Shown piece after piece: positions 9,272-18,492 of a stretch of DNA of 64,000 nt. Numbering within the stretch: position 1 is the stretch's first letter; every line of letters starts with the position of its first letter. Source of the DNA: JBIQKZ01 sp044464765 (lineage in GTDB: Bacteria; Pseudomonadota; Gammaproteobacteria; Burkholderiales; Burkholderiaceae_B); assembly GCA_044464765.1 (NCBI GenBank), contig JBIQKZ010000011.1, positions 79,047 through 143,046 of the forward strand. Direction: 5' to 3'. The notes under the pieces were generated by a model. That model had not been told where the DNA came from. It worked only from the letters and a program-made list of their open reading frames with translations, and made no database searches. The position numbers and the translations under genes were made by a program.

Positions 9272-9850
9272 TTATTTAACGCGGGAAAGCGATTTGAGCG
9301 CAAGACGGATTCCGGATGCGACGTCGGTGTCTTCGGGAAGGGTTTTGAGCGCCGCCTGGGATTCACTGCTTGAATAGCCTAGCGACAGCAGGGCGTTCAG
9401 AATGTCGTCCCGGCCTGAAGGCTGAGCGCCTGGTTGGGCACCCAGGTCGGCGCCCAGCTTGCCGCGTAGTTCAAGCAGCAGGCGTTCTGCTGTCTTTTTG
9501 CCAATGCCGGGAACGCGTGTCAGCATGCCTGTTTCTTGCTGCGTGATGGCGTTGGCTAATTCCTGGACCGTCATGCCCGACAGCACGGCCAATGCCGTGC
9601 GCGCGCCAATGCCGGTGACCTTGATCAGAGCGCGAAATGTCGAGCGCTCCTGGGCGGTCAGGAAGCCATACAATGTGTGTGCGTCCTCGCGCACTGCCAG
9701 ATGAGTGAACAGCGTGACGGTTGCGCCGGTGTCGGGCAGATCGTACAAGGTGCTCATGGGCACATCGATCTCGTAGCCCAAGCCTGCGACATCGATGCAC
9801 ACGATGGGGGGTGATTTCTCCAGCAGAGTGCCGGTAATGCGTCCAATCAT
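9272..9850 (-). CDS. ruvA: Holliday junction DNA-binding protein RuvA
   Basis: A 192-residue protein that forms the tetrameric platform binding Holliday junctions and loading RuvB. The OB-fold N-terminal domain begins MIGRITGTLLEKSPP; two helix-hairpin-helix motifs follow (LIKVTGIGARTALAVLSGM and LTRVPGIGKKTAERLLLEL), and the C-terminal RuvB-binding domain ends the protein (DILNALLSLGYS). Length and order are standard. It sits between ruvC and ruvB and is presumably cotranscribed with both. Confidence 0.96.
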   Translation of the reverse strand: MIGRITGTLLEKSPPIVCIDVAGLGYEIDVPMSTLYDLPDTGATVTLFTHLAVREDAHTLYGFLTAQERSTFRALIKVTGIGARTALAVLSGMTVQELANAITQQETGMLTRVPGIGKKTAERLLLELRGKLGADLGAQPGAQPSGRDDILNALLSLGYSSSESQAALKTLPEDTDVASGIRLALKSLSRVK

Positions 9851-9917
9851 TTAAGGGCGTCCTTGATGATTCAGGTAATGAAAGCCATGCAGCCTAGGCT
9901 GCAGGAATGGCGGGTTG

Positions 9918-10463
9918 CTAGCCGCGTAGCCGCCCGCCGCGCAACTGCGTGCCCTTTAGTGTGCCAAGTTCGCCGGATTTTGTCAGCCGGTTGGCCAGGG
10001 TGCCGACGTGCGCATGGCAGATGGCGCAGGCCAGGGCGTCGGCCGCGTCGGCCATGGGTACGCCATTCAGGGCCAGCAGGCGCTGCACCATGAGCTGTAC
10101 TTGTTCTTTGGCGGCATGGCCGTTGCCGACGACCGACTTCTTGATCTGCAGGGCGGTGTATTCGTGCACCTGCAGGTCGTGATCGGCGAGCGCGCACATG
10201 GCGGCGCCCCTGGCTTGGCCCAGCAGCAGGGTGGAGGCCGGGTTGGTGTTCAGGAAGACTTTTTCCATTGCGGCCACGGTGGGCGTGGCCGTTTGCACGA
10301 TTTCCCGGACGTTGTCCAGAATAACTTTCAGCCGCTGGGCCAGCGGTTGATCGGAAGGCACCACAATGGTTCCGCTGCTGACATAGCGCAGATTCGGCCC
10401 CTGGACATCGATCACCCCGAAGCCGGTGCGCCGCAGGCCGGGGTCAATGCCCAGGATGCGCAT
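9918..10463 (-). CDS. ruvC: crossover junction endodeoxyribonuclease RuvC
   Basis: A 181-residue Holliday junction resolvase that nicks junctions processed by RuvAB. The N-terminus MRILGIDPGLRRTGFGVID holds the first catalytic aspartate (Asp7), the central VAAMEKVFLN the catalytic glutamate, and DAADALACAICHAH the C-terminal acidic pair of the RNase H-like fold. The start lies 7 bases after the purH stop, so it is likely transcribed with purH. Confidence 0.96.
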   Translation of the reverse strand: MRILGIDPGLRRTGFGVIDVQGPNLRYVSSGTIVVPSDQPLAQRLKVILDNVREIVQTATPTVAAMEKVFLNTNPASTLLLGQARGAAMCALADHDLQVHEYTALQIKKSVVGNGHAAKEQVQLMVQRLLALNGVPMADAADALACAICHAHVGTLANRLTKSGELGTLKGTQLRGGRLRG

Positions 10464-10470
10464 TGGCGGA

Positions 10471-12066
10471 TCAGTGCCGGAAATGCCGTGTGCCTGTCAG
10501 CACCATGGCGATACCGCGTTCGTTGGCAGCGGCAATGACTTCATCGTCGCGCACGCTGCCGCCGGGCTGGATGACGCATGTGGCCCCGGCTTCAGCGACG
10601 ACGTCCAGGCCGTCGCGGAACGGGAAGAAAGCATCGGAAGCCACGGCGGAACCCGCCAGCTCGAGGCCGGCGTTGGCCGCCTTGATGGACGCGATGCGGG
10701 CCGAGTCGATGCGGCTCATTTGACCCGCGCCCACGCCCACTGTCATGCCGTTCGAGACAAAGACAATGGCATTGGACTTGACGTATTTGGCCACGTTCCA
10801 GGCAAACATAAGGTCTTGCATTTGCTGGCTGGTGGGTGCTTTCTCGGTGGCGATCTTCAGCGACTCGGGGGCGACGTGGAAGTCGTCGGGATCCTGCACC
10901 AGCCAGCCCCCGCCCACGCGCTTGATGTCAAGCTGGTTACGGCCTTCGCCGCCAGGAATCTCCAGGACGCGCACGTTCTTCTTGGCGGCAAAGATGTCGA
11001 GCGCCGCGGCGTCGTACGCCGGCGCCAGCAAGACTTCAACGAACTGTCGGGATGTAATGGCGTGGGCCGTCTCGGCGTCGACCGGCCGATTGAAGGCGAT
11101 GATGCCGCCAAAGGCGGACGTGGGGTCGGTCTGGAACGCCTTTTCGTAGGCCTGCAAGGGCGTGTTGCCAAGCGCCACCCCGCAAGGGTTGGCATGCTTG
11201 ACGATGACGCAGGCCGACGTGGGGAAGCTGCGTACGCATTCCCAGGCGGCGTCGGCATCGGCGATATTATTGTAGGAAAGCTCTTTGCCCTGCAGTTGGC
11301 GCAGGCTGCCCAGCAACCCTGCCTGCAGCGGCTTGTCGGTGTAGAAGGCCGCCGATTGGTGCGGGTTCTCGCCATAGCGCAGAACTTGTTCCCGGTCGAC
11401 TTGCAGCGTCAGCGTGCGCGGCCAGGCTGCGCGGGCGGGTTCGGTGTCTTGGGCGGGTTCGGCCTCGGACAGGCTTGTCAGGTAGGTGGCGATGGCGCCA
11501 TCGTAGGCGGCGGTATGGGCATAGACCTTGGCGGCGAGCTCCAGGCGCAGGCCGTACGAGGGCTCGCCTTCGGGGCTATCGAGGCCGGCAAGCACTCGGG
11601 GATAGTCGAGCGGATCGATGACCACCGTAACGCCGCCCTGGGAGGACCCGTGGTTCTTGGCGGCCGCGCGCAGCATGGCAGGCCCGCCGATATCGATATT
11701 CTCGACGGCGTCGGCAAACGTGCAGCCCGCCTTGGCGATGGTGGCCTGGAACGGATACAGGTTGACCACCAGCAAATCGATGCGGTCGATGGCGTGCTCT
11801 TCCAGCGTGCGCAGGTGTTCAGCGCTGTCGCGCCGGGCCAGCAAGCCGCCGTGGATTTTAGGGTGCAGGGTTTTGACGCGTCCGTCGAGAATTTCCGGGG
11901 ATCCGGTATGCGCTGCAACTTCGGTGACCGTCAAGCCGGCCTGGGCGAGCAGTTTGGCGGTGCCGCCCGTGGAGAGCAGGCGTACGCCCCGGCGGGCGAG
12001 TTCCTGGGCGAATTCAACGATCCCGGTTTTATCGGAAACCGAGAGCAGAGCGGTATGGATCTTCAT
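10471..12066 (-). CDS. purH: bifunctional AICAR transformylase / IMP cyclohydrolase PurH
   Basis: A 531-residue enzyme catalysing the last two steps of de novo purine synthesis: formylation of AICAR and cyclisation to IMP. The N-terminal MGS-like IMP cyclohydrolase domain starts MKIHTALLSVSDKTG and includes LLSTGGTAKLL; the C-terminal transformylase domain contains the KHANPCG motif and ends VLTGTRHFRH. The length is typical. fis and dusB lie upstream in the same direction and ruvC follows closely. A 567-codon open frame on the opposite strand is a composition-driven shadow. Confidence 0.96.
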   Translation of the reverse strand: MKIHTALLSVSDKTGIVEFAQELARRGVRLLSTGGTAKLLAQAGLTVTEVAAHTGSPEILDGRVKTLHPKIHGGLLARRDSAEHLRTLEEHAIDRIDLLVVNLYPFQATIAKAGCTFADAVENIDIGGPAMLRAAAKNHGSSQGGVTVVIDPLDYPRVLAGLDSPEGEPSYGLRLELAAKVYAHTAAYDGAIATYLTSLSEAEPAQDTEPARAAWPRTLTLQVDREQVLRYGENPHQSAAFYTDKPLQAGLLGSLRQLQGKELSYNNIADADAAWECVRSFPTSACVIVKHANPCGVALGNTPLQAYEKAFQTDPTSAFGGIIAFNRPVDAETAHAITSRQFVEVLLAPAYDAAALDIFAAKKNVRVLEIPGGEGRNQLDIKRVGGGWLVQDPDDFHVAPESLKIATEKAPTSQQMQDLMFAWNVAKYVKSNAIVFVSNGMTVGVGAGQMSRIDSARIASIKAANAGLELAGSAVASDAFFPFRDGLDVVAEAGATCVIQPGGSVRDDEVIAAANERGIAMVLTGTRHFRH

Positions 12067-12103
12067 GAAAAGGACGCTGGAAAGTTACGGGAAATGGAGG
12101 AAA

Positions 12104-12343
12104 TCAGGGTTGCAGGTTATGGGCAATAAGCTTCTTGCGTAGCGTGCTGCGCGTGATGCCAAGCATCTCGGCGGCGCGGGACTGGTTTCCCTGGGCCTTC
12201 TCGAGTGCGACCTGCAGCACTGGCCGTTCGACGCAACTGATCACCATGGACAACATGTCATGCGGTTCAGACTCGCCCAGATCGGAGAAGTAGCGCGCCA
12301 GGCTGTCGCGCACGCATTGTTCTAAGGGATTGGTTTGGCTCAT
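12104..12343 (-). CDS. fis: Fis-family nucleoid-associated DNA-binding protein
   Basis: 79 residues, starting at ATG 12343 (MSQTNPLEQCVRDSL) and ending in the typical Fis helix-turn-helix QGNQSRAAEMLGITRSTLRKK. The enteric Fis (98 residues) has a longer N-terminal arm; short forms are usual in betaproteobacteria. It follows dusB by 31 bases, the same dusB-fis order as in E. coli, where the operon is growth-phase controlled. A longer in-frame reading to 12631 runs through dusB and is not credible. Confidence 0.93.
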   Translation of the reverse strand: MSQTNPLEQCVRDSLARYFSDLGESEPHDMLSMVISCVERPVLQVALEKAQGNQSRAAEMLGITRSTLRKKLIAHNLQP

Positions 12344-12374
12344 AGCGAATGATTCTTTATGGTCTTGGGCAAAT

Positions 12375-13403
12375 TCAGGCCGCCATGGCGCGAACGTGCG
12401 CCGTTGGAATCGACAGGTTGGCGGGGTAGCGGTCGAACCATTGTATAAGCGCGTTGAGCTGTCCCGCCGTACTGTCGGTTTGGTTGATACAGGCGACGAG
12501 CGCTTCGGTGTCGGGCAAATTGGCCATGTACCAGCCGATATGCTTGCGCGCCGAGCGCACCCCGGTATATTCGCCGTAAAACTGATAGTGGTCTTCCAGG
12601 TGATCCAGCAGGCAAGACCGCAGTTCGCCATAACTGGGTGATGGAAGATGCGTTCCCGTGGCCAGATAGTGGGCGATCTCCCGGAAAATCCAGGGCCGAC
12701 CTTGTGCCGCCCGCCCGATCATGACTGCATCGGCGCCTGTGTACTTTAGTACGTATAGCGCTTTTTCGGGAGTATCGATATCCCCATTTGCGATCAGCGG
12801 GATACGGATCGCCTGTCTGACGTCCCTAATCGTATCGTATTCGGCCTTCCCTTGGTAGAGATCTGCACGGGTGCGGCCGTGCAGGGTAAGGGCCGCAATA
12901 CCGAGGTCTTGCGCGAGGGTTGCAATGCGCACAGCGTTGCGAGTCGTAGCGTCCCAGCCCGTGCGTGTTTTTAGCGTAACCGGCACATCGAATGGCTGGC
13001 ACGCCGTGATCACGCTTTGCAGGATACGCGCAACCAAGTCTTCATCGCGCAGCAGCGCCGAGCCCGAGGCGACGTTGCAAACCTTTTTCACCGGACATCC
13101 CATGTTGATGTCGATGATCCGCGCTCCCTTGCGTATGTTGAACACGGCTGCTTCGGCCATCATGTCGGGGTCGGAGCCTGCGATCTGGACTGAAATGGGG
13201 TCGGGTTCGCCTTCATGATTCAGGCGTCTTGATGTCTTGACGCTATTCCAGAGGCGAGGGTTGCTGGCTGCCATTTCGGAAACAGCATAGCCTGCGCCCA
13301 GTCGTTTGCAGAGCTGGCGGTAAGGCCGGTCGGTCACCCCGGCCATAGGGGCGACAAAAACGGGGTTGGAAAGAGTCCATTGTCCGATGCGCATGGCTGG
13401 CAT
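12375..13403 (-). CDS. dusB: tRNA-dihydrouridine synthase DusB
   Basis: A 342-residue FMN enzyme that reduces specific uridines of tRNA to dihydrouridine. The TIM barrel begins with NPVFVAPMAGVTDRPYR; the catalytic cysteine lies in IDINMGCPVKKV, and the FMN phosphate site is in NGDIDTPEKA ... AVMIGRAAQGRPWIF. It heads the dusB-fis operon. Two ATGs three codons apart (13403 and 13394) are both possible starts. Confidence 0.93.
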   Translation of the reverse strand: MPAMRIGQWTLSNPVFVAPMAGVTDRPYRQLCKRLGAGYAVSEMAASNPRLWNSVKTSRRLNHEGEPDPISVQIAGSDPDMMAEAAVFNIRKGARIIDINMGCPVKKVCNVASGSALLRDEDLVARILQSVITACQPFDVPVTLKTRTGWDATTRNAVRIATLAQDLGIAALTLHGRTRADLYQGKAEYDTIRDVRQAIRIPLIANGDIDTPEKALYVLKYTGADAVMIGRAAQGRPWIFREIAHYLATGTHLPSPSYGELRSCLLDHLEDHYQFYGEYTGVRSARKHIGWYMANLPDTEALVACINQTDSTAGQLNALIQWFDRYPANLSIPTAHVRAMAA

Positions 13404-13412
13404 TTTAACCGT

Positions 13413-14573
13413 TCAGCTCCGTTGGCCTTGGAGCAGGTGTCGGGCGAGCGGTGCGCGCAAGGTAGCGCTAAGGTCCATGGCCAGCAGGCTCAGACCGCTG
13501 GCGTGTTCGACGAGGGGGTTACGCGTCGAGAAAATGCGCGGCAGGAAATCGGTGATTCCCGTCGTCAGCCAGCGATCCTGACGGCGCTGGGCGGCAAATG
13601 CATTCAAGACAGGTTCGGGCGGAGCCGTGGGTTGCGACAGCCACGCGCCAAGGGCATGCGCAAGCTGGGCAGCGTCGCGCAAGCCCAGGTTAAGCCCTTG
13701 CCCAGCGACAGGGTGCAGGGTTTGGGCGGCATTGCCGATGGCCACTGTGCGAGAGTTAAGGACAATGGGACCGGCGTGTAGCGTCAGGGGAAAGACGTGA
13801 CGAGGGGTCAGACATGAAAAGCTTCCTAGTCGATCACCGAACATGGTGTGCAGTTCGGTGGCGAACTGGGCGTTATCCAGCGCTTGCAGCCGGCTGGCCT
13901 GCTCTGGGGCGCAGCACCAGACCACGGCATAGGTCGAGCCGCCGGCAGGATGGGGCAGTATGGCCAGAGGACCTGTGGCGGTAAAGCGCTCGAAGGCCCA
14001 TCCCGGTTTAACCCGGCTAGCCTCTACAACCGTCAGTACGGCATGCTGGTTGTAATCGCGTTCAATGCCTTGGGGTTTTTCGCCGTCCGACTGGATCAGC
14101 AGGCGGGCACGCTGCGTAGTGCCGCCGGTGTCGAGCGTAACATTGTGACCGACAGCCGGTGTGTTCGGTGTGGCCGGGATGATGGCAATGCCGCTTCTTC
14201 CGACGGCCTGGTGCAGTGCAGCCAGCAGGCTTTCGTAGCCAACGACGCTGCCCAGGCGTGGCACCTTGAGTTCGTCGTGGCGAATCAGTGTGCGGCCCAG
14301 TCGTCCGCGCTGAGAGACGTGCACGGTCTGAATCTCGGAGGCTGCCTTCGGCCATGCGCCGAGCTGCTCGAGCAGGGCGCGGCTGCCATGATTGAGCGCC
14401 AGGGTTCGCGGGTCGGCTTGCGGAGGCGGGGCTTCGGTTGAATCCGCAGCAAAGCGCTTGTCGATCAAGACGATGCGTTCCGGCCGGGATGTCCGCCCGG
14501 CCAGCAGCAAGGCCAGGGCGCTGCCCACAGGGCCCGCTCCGGAAATGGCAATATCGTATTCGGGCGTATCCAT
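13413..14573 (-). CDS. UbiH/COQ6-family FAD-dependent monooxygenase (ubiquinone biosynthesis)
   Basis: A 386-residue flavoprotein hydroxylase. The N-terminal dinucleotide motif is IAISGAGPVGSALALLL; the second FAD motif, with the UbiH/Coq6 signature, is GNAAQTLHPVAGQGLNLGLRD (split here: the signature spans roughly residues 285-305). Family members hydroxylate the ubiquinone ring; which position cannot be assigned from sequence alone. ATG at 14573 gives the usual short lead before the FAD motif; the longer frame to 14627 is unlikely. It ends nine bases before the dusB start and could be cotranscribed with dusB-fis. Confidence 0.85.
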   Translation of the reverse strand: MDTPEYDIAISGAGPVGSALALLLAGRTSRPERIVLIDKRFAADSTEAPPPQADPRTLALNHGSRALLEQLGAWPKAASEIQTVHVSQRGRLGRTLIRHDELKVPRLGSVVGYESLLAALHQAVGRSGIAIIPATPNTPAVGHNVTLDTGGTTQRARLLIQSDGEKPQGIERDYNQHAVLTVVEASRVKPGWAFERFTATGPLAILPHPAGGSTYAVVWCCAPEQASRLQALDNAQFATELHTMFGDRLGSFSCLTPRHVFPLTLHAGPIVLNSRTVAIGNAAQTLHPVAGQGLNLGLRDAAQLAHALGAWLSQPTAPPEPVLNAFAAQRRQDRWLTTGITDFLPRIFSTRNPLVEHASGLSLLAMDLSATLRAPLARHLLQGQRS

Positions 14574-14653
14574 TCGATGGTTTGGTGCTCTACTACAATG
14601 ATGACGATCAGGGTTTGGACCGGGCAATCAGGCCCATTGTTAAAGGTATTGGT

Positions 14654-15109
14654 ATGGTGCGGAAAGATCCCGTAGCCGGCGAAGCGCCGGCCAGGCATCG
14701 AAGTAAAGTCATTGTAGCCTTGCTGGCTGCACTGTTTGGAGCGGTTGGCGCCCACTGGTGGTATTTGGCCAGGCCATTTGCCTGGCTGTTTACGGCGCTG
14801 TCACTGGCACTGATGGCTTTGGCCTGGTTTTATTTTCCGGTGTGGTGGGACAACCCGGCTTTCTTCCTGTTGATCCTGCCCGCGACAGCGGGCTTCATCG
14901 AGGCGCTGATTTTCTCATTGAAGACGGATGCCTGGTTCGACGCTCGTTACAACCCGCAGTCGGGGCGAACCACACGGACCGGGTGGGCGCCGGTATTGAT
15001 CGCCATCTTCACAACCATCATAGGCAGCTCGGCCCTGTTGTTCGTCATCGCGCTGACTGTCCTGCATGTGTACAAGGCCATGGGCTGGCTGGATGATTAC
15101 GTGTTGTAG
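14654..15109 (+). CDS. TM2-domain membrane protein
   Basis: A 151-residue protein with a short basic N-terminus and four predicted hydrophobic segments. The first pair resembles the TM2 fold, with the diagnostic GAVGAHWWYLARP turn. Function of TM2 proteins in bacteria is unknown. ATG at 14654 has AAAGG at 14642-14646; longer in-frame readings back to 14438 overlap the divergent UbiH gene and are rejected. It stands alone, divergent from ubiH-like. Confidence 0.7.
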   Translation: MVRKDPVAGEAPARHRSKVIVALLAALFGAVGAHWWYLARPFAWLFTALSLALMALAWFYFPVWWDNPAFFLLILPATAGFIEALIFSLKTDAWFDARYNPQSGRTTRTGWAPVLIAIFTTIIGSSALLFVIALTVLHVYKAMGWLDDYVL

Positions 15110-15488
15110 CGATGCGTTGCAGCAGCCCCACAAGGCCCCGCAAGGGTGGCCTAACACGCTTGAACCAGTTAAACTACTGGTTGTTCAATTTCAGGAGCTG
15201 TGCGGTGAATTCCGACCCAGGCGAAAGTAATAGTCGATTGTGTATCGGCTTTTCAGTTTCCAGGCGCGTCCAGAACTAATTCAGTTCACCGGCATCCAGC
15301 AAATGCCACGCCCTGGTCAGTAAAAAAGGGCGTGGTAGTTATAACGGGCACTCGCGGCAACCGCAGGTTGCTTGGCTGCAAATCCTGTTGTAGATCTCCC
15401 ACCCAGATGTTTCAAGCCTTGGCTCATAAGGCAAAGGCATTGGCGTATGGTGCGCTTGTTGCAGTGCGCCATGCAATAAGGGGGTTAT
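15110..15488. other. intergenic stretch with one hairpin, otherwise nothing recognised
   Basis: No credible coding frame on either strand. An 8-base perfect inverted repeat, CCACGCCC (15306-15313) and GGGCGTGG (15328-15335), with an A-rich loop, could be a terminator or a structured leader. A purine-rich AAGGGGG just before 15489 is the ribosome site of the next gene. Confidence 0.5.
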
Positions 15489-15824
15489 ATGCGACTGTTC
15501 AATCTCTTTCTTCGCCGTGCAGGTATCCAGCAAGTGGCTGCTCCCGCGCGTCGTACCTCTTCGCGACTTACCGTGGTGTGCCGGCGGGCGTCCATGGCCG
15601 ACATTCGCAAACAAATATATTGCAATTTTGGGGCGGCCGGCCTGACGGTCGTCGCCATTCAGGTCGACAAGGCGCCTGATCCCAACCTGGTGTCCGCGTG
15701 CGTTACCATCGATTGCCCGCCAGAACTGCGCGCTACCCTCATGAGCCAGGCCCGCCAGCTACGCGCGCATCCCGACGTCAAGGCACTGCAGTGGGGCGAC
15801 CACCGACATATTGCATTAAACTAG
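15489..15824 (+). CDS. small hypothetical protein, possible ACT-like fold
   Basis: 111 residues with a basic, possibly disordered N-terminus (1-35) and a compact C-terminal half (ADIRKQIYCNFGAAGLTVVA ... LMSQARQLRAHPDVKALQWGD) whose spacing recalls ACT-like regulatory domains such as the C-terminus of MgtC-type proteins. That resemblance is weak. A good ribosome site (AAGGGGG) precedes the ATG, which supports translation. It sits between an orphan TM2 gene and ctaG; no function is claimed. Confidence 0.5.
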   Translation: MRLFNLFLRRAGIQQVAAPARRTSSRLTVVCRRASMADIRKQIYCNFGAAGLTVVAIQVDKAPDPNLVSACVTIDCPPELRATLMSQARQLRAHPDVKALQWGDHRHIALN

Positions 15825-15851
15825 CAGCATTCCTTTTGTCTGGTGTCGTCC

Positions 15852-16712
15852 ATGGATTTAGTCGGCTGGCTTACGCCCTGGGAGTTCTCTCCAGCCCTGT
15901 TGGTCGCGTTTGCTGTAAGCGGTATCTTGTTTATCCGCGGAACTCGTGTTCATCGTGTTACCTGGTCCCGGCAGTTGTTTTTCTGGGTTGGCTTCGCGCT
16001 GTTGTATCTGTCGCTGCATACCCGCATCGACTACTACGCCGAACGGCTTTTCTTCGCCCATCGCTTGCAGCATCTGGTGCTGCATCACCTAGGGCCGTTG
16101 TTCATCATGGGGGCATACGCCGGGCAAGTCATGCGGGCCGGTCTTCCCATGCCTATGCGGATCTGGCTGCGTGACTTTCGCCGCACGGGCGCGGGGCGCG
16201 CCGTCCATGCATTTTTCACCAACAAGTTCTGGGTGCCGTTCCTGTTCGTGTTCCTGGTGCTGGTCTGGCTGATTCCGTCGGTTCAGTTTTATTCCATGCT
16301 CGACTGGCGGCTCTACAGATTCATGAACTGGTCCGTCGTGATCAGCGGTTTCATGTACTGGAACCTGATTCTCGATCGTCGCCCCAGCCCCCCAGCCGTG
16401 ATGTCGCCGGGCTATCGTATCTTGTCGCCCATTATTACCATGGTGCCCCAGATGGTGGTGGGGGCGGTGATCACATTTACGGAATACGATTTATACCCTG
16501 TGTTCGATTTGTGCGGCAGGGCCATCCCAGGCATGTCCGCGGTGACGGACCAGGGCATTGGCGGCCTGACCATGTGGGTTCTGGCGGGCTTTATCGAGGT
16601 CTTTGGGCTGTTGTTCGCACTGGCGACGCTGATGCGGCTTTCGGCCAAAGGGCGATTGCCGAACAAGCGTGACCGCGCCCATCGAAAGGCGCTTCCTGTT
16701 CTGGAGGCTTGA
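15852..16712 (+). CDS. caa3-type CtaG-family cytochrome c oxidase assembly protein
   Basis: 286 residues with about seven hydrophobic segments, and the family's conserved core of histidines between helices (RLQHLVLHHLGPLFIMGA). The family is named after Bacillus CtaG, needed for assembly of the caa3 oxidase, and is unrelated to the Cox11 copper chaperone also called CtaG. A GTG three codons upstream (15843) is possible. The stop codon TGA shares its last base with the ATG-adjacent start of the next gene (TGAATG), so the two are translationally coupled. No oxidase subunit genes are nearby. Confidence 0.8.
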   Translation: MDLVGWLTPWEFSPALLVAFAVSGILFIRGTRVHRVTWSRQLFFWVGFALLYLSLHTRIDYYAERLFFAHRLQHLVLHHLGPLFIMGAYAGQVMRAGLPMPMRIWLRDFRRTGAGRAVHAFFTNKFWVPFLFVFLVLVWLIPSVQFYSMLDWRLYRFMNWSVVISGFMYWNLILDRRPSPPAVMSPGYRILSPIITMVPQMVVGAVITFTEYDLYPVFDLCGRAIPGMSAVTDQGIGGLTMWVLAGFIEVFGLLFALATLMRLSAKGRLPNKRDRAHRKALPVLEA

Positions 16713-18233
16713 ATGCGGGGTCACGGGCTGAATAGCGGGTCGGCATTCGGGCGGTTCAGGATGCGTCTTGCGGGTACGGCCATGGCGCTTGCGTTGGCGA
16801 TGCATTGGGGCGGGTCCACGATGGCCCAGCCCGTGGGCCTTCCGTCCATGGGGTCTGCTTCCGCCGTCGAATTATCCCCAGCACTCGAGCGCACATTGGG
16901 CGATGCCATCATGGAGCAAGGTTGGCGCGATCCAACCTTCATTAACGACGCCGACGTCAATCAGTACCTTAGCGGCTTGGGCCGCAAGCTGGTGGCAACC
17001 TCTACCAATGGGGGCCAGCACATTCAGGTGTTTGCCATTCGCGACCCGCAGATCAATGCGTTTGCATTGCCGGGCGGCTACATCGGGATTCACAGCGGGC
17101 TGGTCGTGTCGGCACAGAATGAATCCCAGCTAGCTTCGGTGGTCGCCCACGAAATTGGCCACGTCCTGCAGCGGCACGTGGCTCGGGGCATGACGCAACA
17201 GTCGCAAACCAGCCATTTAATGATTGCATCGATTGCGGGCGCCCTGTTGGCAGCGTTGGCGGGCAGCGGGGATTTGGCGATGGGGGTGGCGGCGTTTGGC
17301 CAGGCGGCCGCAGTGGATCGCCAGTTGGGTTTTTCACGCCAGGCAGAGCAAGAGGCGGATCGCATTGGTTTGGATATGCTGCGTAAATCGGGTTTCGACC
17401 CACGCGGTATGGCGGATATGTTCGGTCAATTAACCAATGCTTCGCGCTTGAACGAAGGCATGGGCGGGGGAATGTACGCCAGCACTCATCCGTTGTCGAT
17501 ACAGCGCATGTCGGATATCCAGAACCGCATACGCGAAGCGCCGGCGGTCGCACATAGCGACAGCGACACATTCTGGCTGATACGGGCCAAGCTCAAAATT
17601 ATCCAGTCGCGAGACAGCCGGGCGCTTAACACGGCATTGGCTGAATTACGCGGCGAGGCACAGCGTTATACCGGGGTGCGTCAGGCTGCTGCCTGGTATG
17701 GCCTGGCTTATGCGGCCTGGCAGAAGAAGGATTTTGCAAGCGCGTCTGCCGACCTGGCGCGCGCACGCGAGGGCGGGCGCAACTTCCCCGAGGTGGCTTC
17801 GTTAGCGTCGGCGATTGCCCTCGCGCAAAAGAACACTACGCAGGCGCTGGAGTTGGCGCGCCAGGGGTGGGCTCGTTGGCCCGATAATCAAGGTTTGGCT
17901 TTGGCGGTGGTGCATGCCGAGCAGGGTGCCGGTCAGGATGCCAAAGCGGCTGACTTCCTGGCCGATTGCATCCAGAAATGGCCGGATGAACCGCGTTTTT
18001 ATCAGCTTCGGGCGCAAAGCCTGGAGCGTCTGGGGCAGGCAGTGCAAGCGCGGCGTGTGATGGCGGTGTACTACGAAAAGATTGGGGCGTTGCCGGCTGC
18101 TGTGGAGCAGTTACAGCAGGCGCGCACCATGAGTGACGATTTTTACGTCAAGTCGGAACTCGATGTTCGTATACGGTCCTTGCAGGAGAAACTGAAGTCG
18201 GATCGCGCTTTGTTGGAGCGGTTTCGGCAGTGA
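16713..18233 (+). CDS. periplasmic M48 metalloprotease with TPR repeats, BepA-like
   Basis: 506 residues. An N-terminal hydrophobic stretch (about 17-38, ending STMAQP) is a signal peptide. The zinc protease motif HEIGH lies at 146-150 (VVAHEIGHVLQRH), with a downstream glutamate in EQEADRIGLDML. The C-terminal half is TPR-like (AAWYGLAYAAWQKKDFASA and following). E. coli BepA degrades or rescues misassembled outer-membrane proteins such as LptD at the BAM complex. A GGAGG lies eight bases before the ATG. It follows the CtaG-family gene with no gap. Confidence 0.88.
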   Translation: MRGHGLNSGSAFGRFRMRLAGTAMALALAMHWGGSTMAQPVGLPSMGSASAVELSPALERTLGDAIMEQGWRDPTFINDADVNQYLSGLGRKLVATSTNGGQHIQVFAIRDPQINAFALPGGYIGIHSGLVVSAQNESQLASVVAHEIGHVLQRHVARGMTQQSQTSHLMIASIAGALLAALAGSGDLAMGVAAFGQAAAVDRQLGFSRQAEQEADRIGLDMLRKSGFDPRGMADMFGQLTNASRLNEGMGGGMYASTHPLSIQRMSDIQNRIREAPAVAHSDSDTFWLIRAKLKIIQSRDSRALNTALAELRGEAQRYTGVRQAAAWYGLAYAAWQKKDFASASADLARAREGGRNFPEVASLASAIALAQKNTTQALELARQGWARWPDNQGLALAVVHAEQGAGQDAKAADFLADCIQKWPDEPRFYQLRAQSLERLGQAVQARRVMAVYYEKIGALPAAVEQLQQARTMSDDFYVKSELDVRIRSLQEKLKSDRALLERFRQ

Positions 18234-18292
18234 TTCTGCAGTTATTAGCCTGTTGTTTGTGTAGTTTGGACGATCGTTTTTGGGTTCTTAAG

Positions 18293-18492
18293 GCGTTGCC
18301 CGGGGCGAAGTGGGCCACCCGGCACGGCGTGCTTGTTCCGCGCCTGCGTCGTCAGGACGGGCGGCCTGATAACTCGCCCTCGTCGCCGTTGGCGGCTCGT
18401 GGCTCAGACAGACCAGGCCGAAATCCCCCGTCCTTCCTAGCAGTCGCGGCGCACGCCTTACGCCGGGTGGCCCACTTCGCCCCGGGCAACGC
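18293..18492. repeat. composite inverted repeat element, 31-base perfect arms
   Basis: Left arm 18293-18323 and right arm 18462-18492 are perfect reverse complements over 31 bases (starting GCGTTGCCCGGGGCG on the left), separated by 138 bases that contain further partial complementarity (GGCGTGC near 18326 and GCACGCC near 18451). The transcript would fold into a long hairpin. It has the look of a dispersed intergenic repeat or a non-autonomous element; no transposase or clear target duplication is seen. Confidence 0.7.

Noticed and set aside
10426..12129. A 567-codon plus-strand frame opposite purH
   Set aside because: purH on the other strand is complete and highly conserved; the long antisense frame is a GC-driven artefact.
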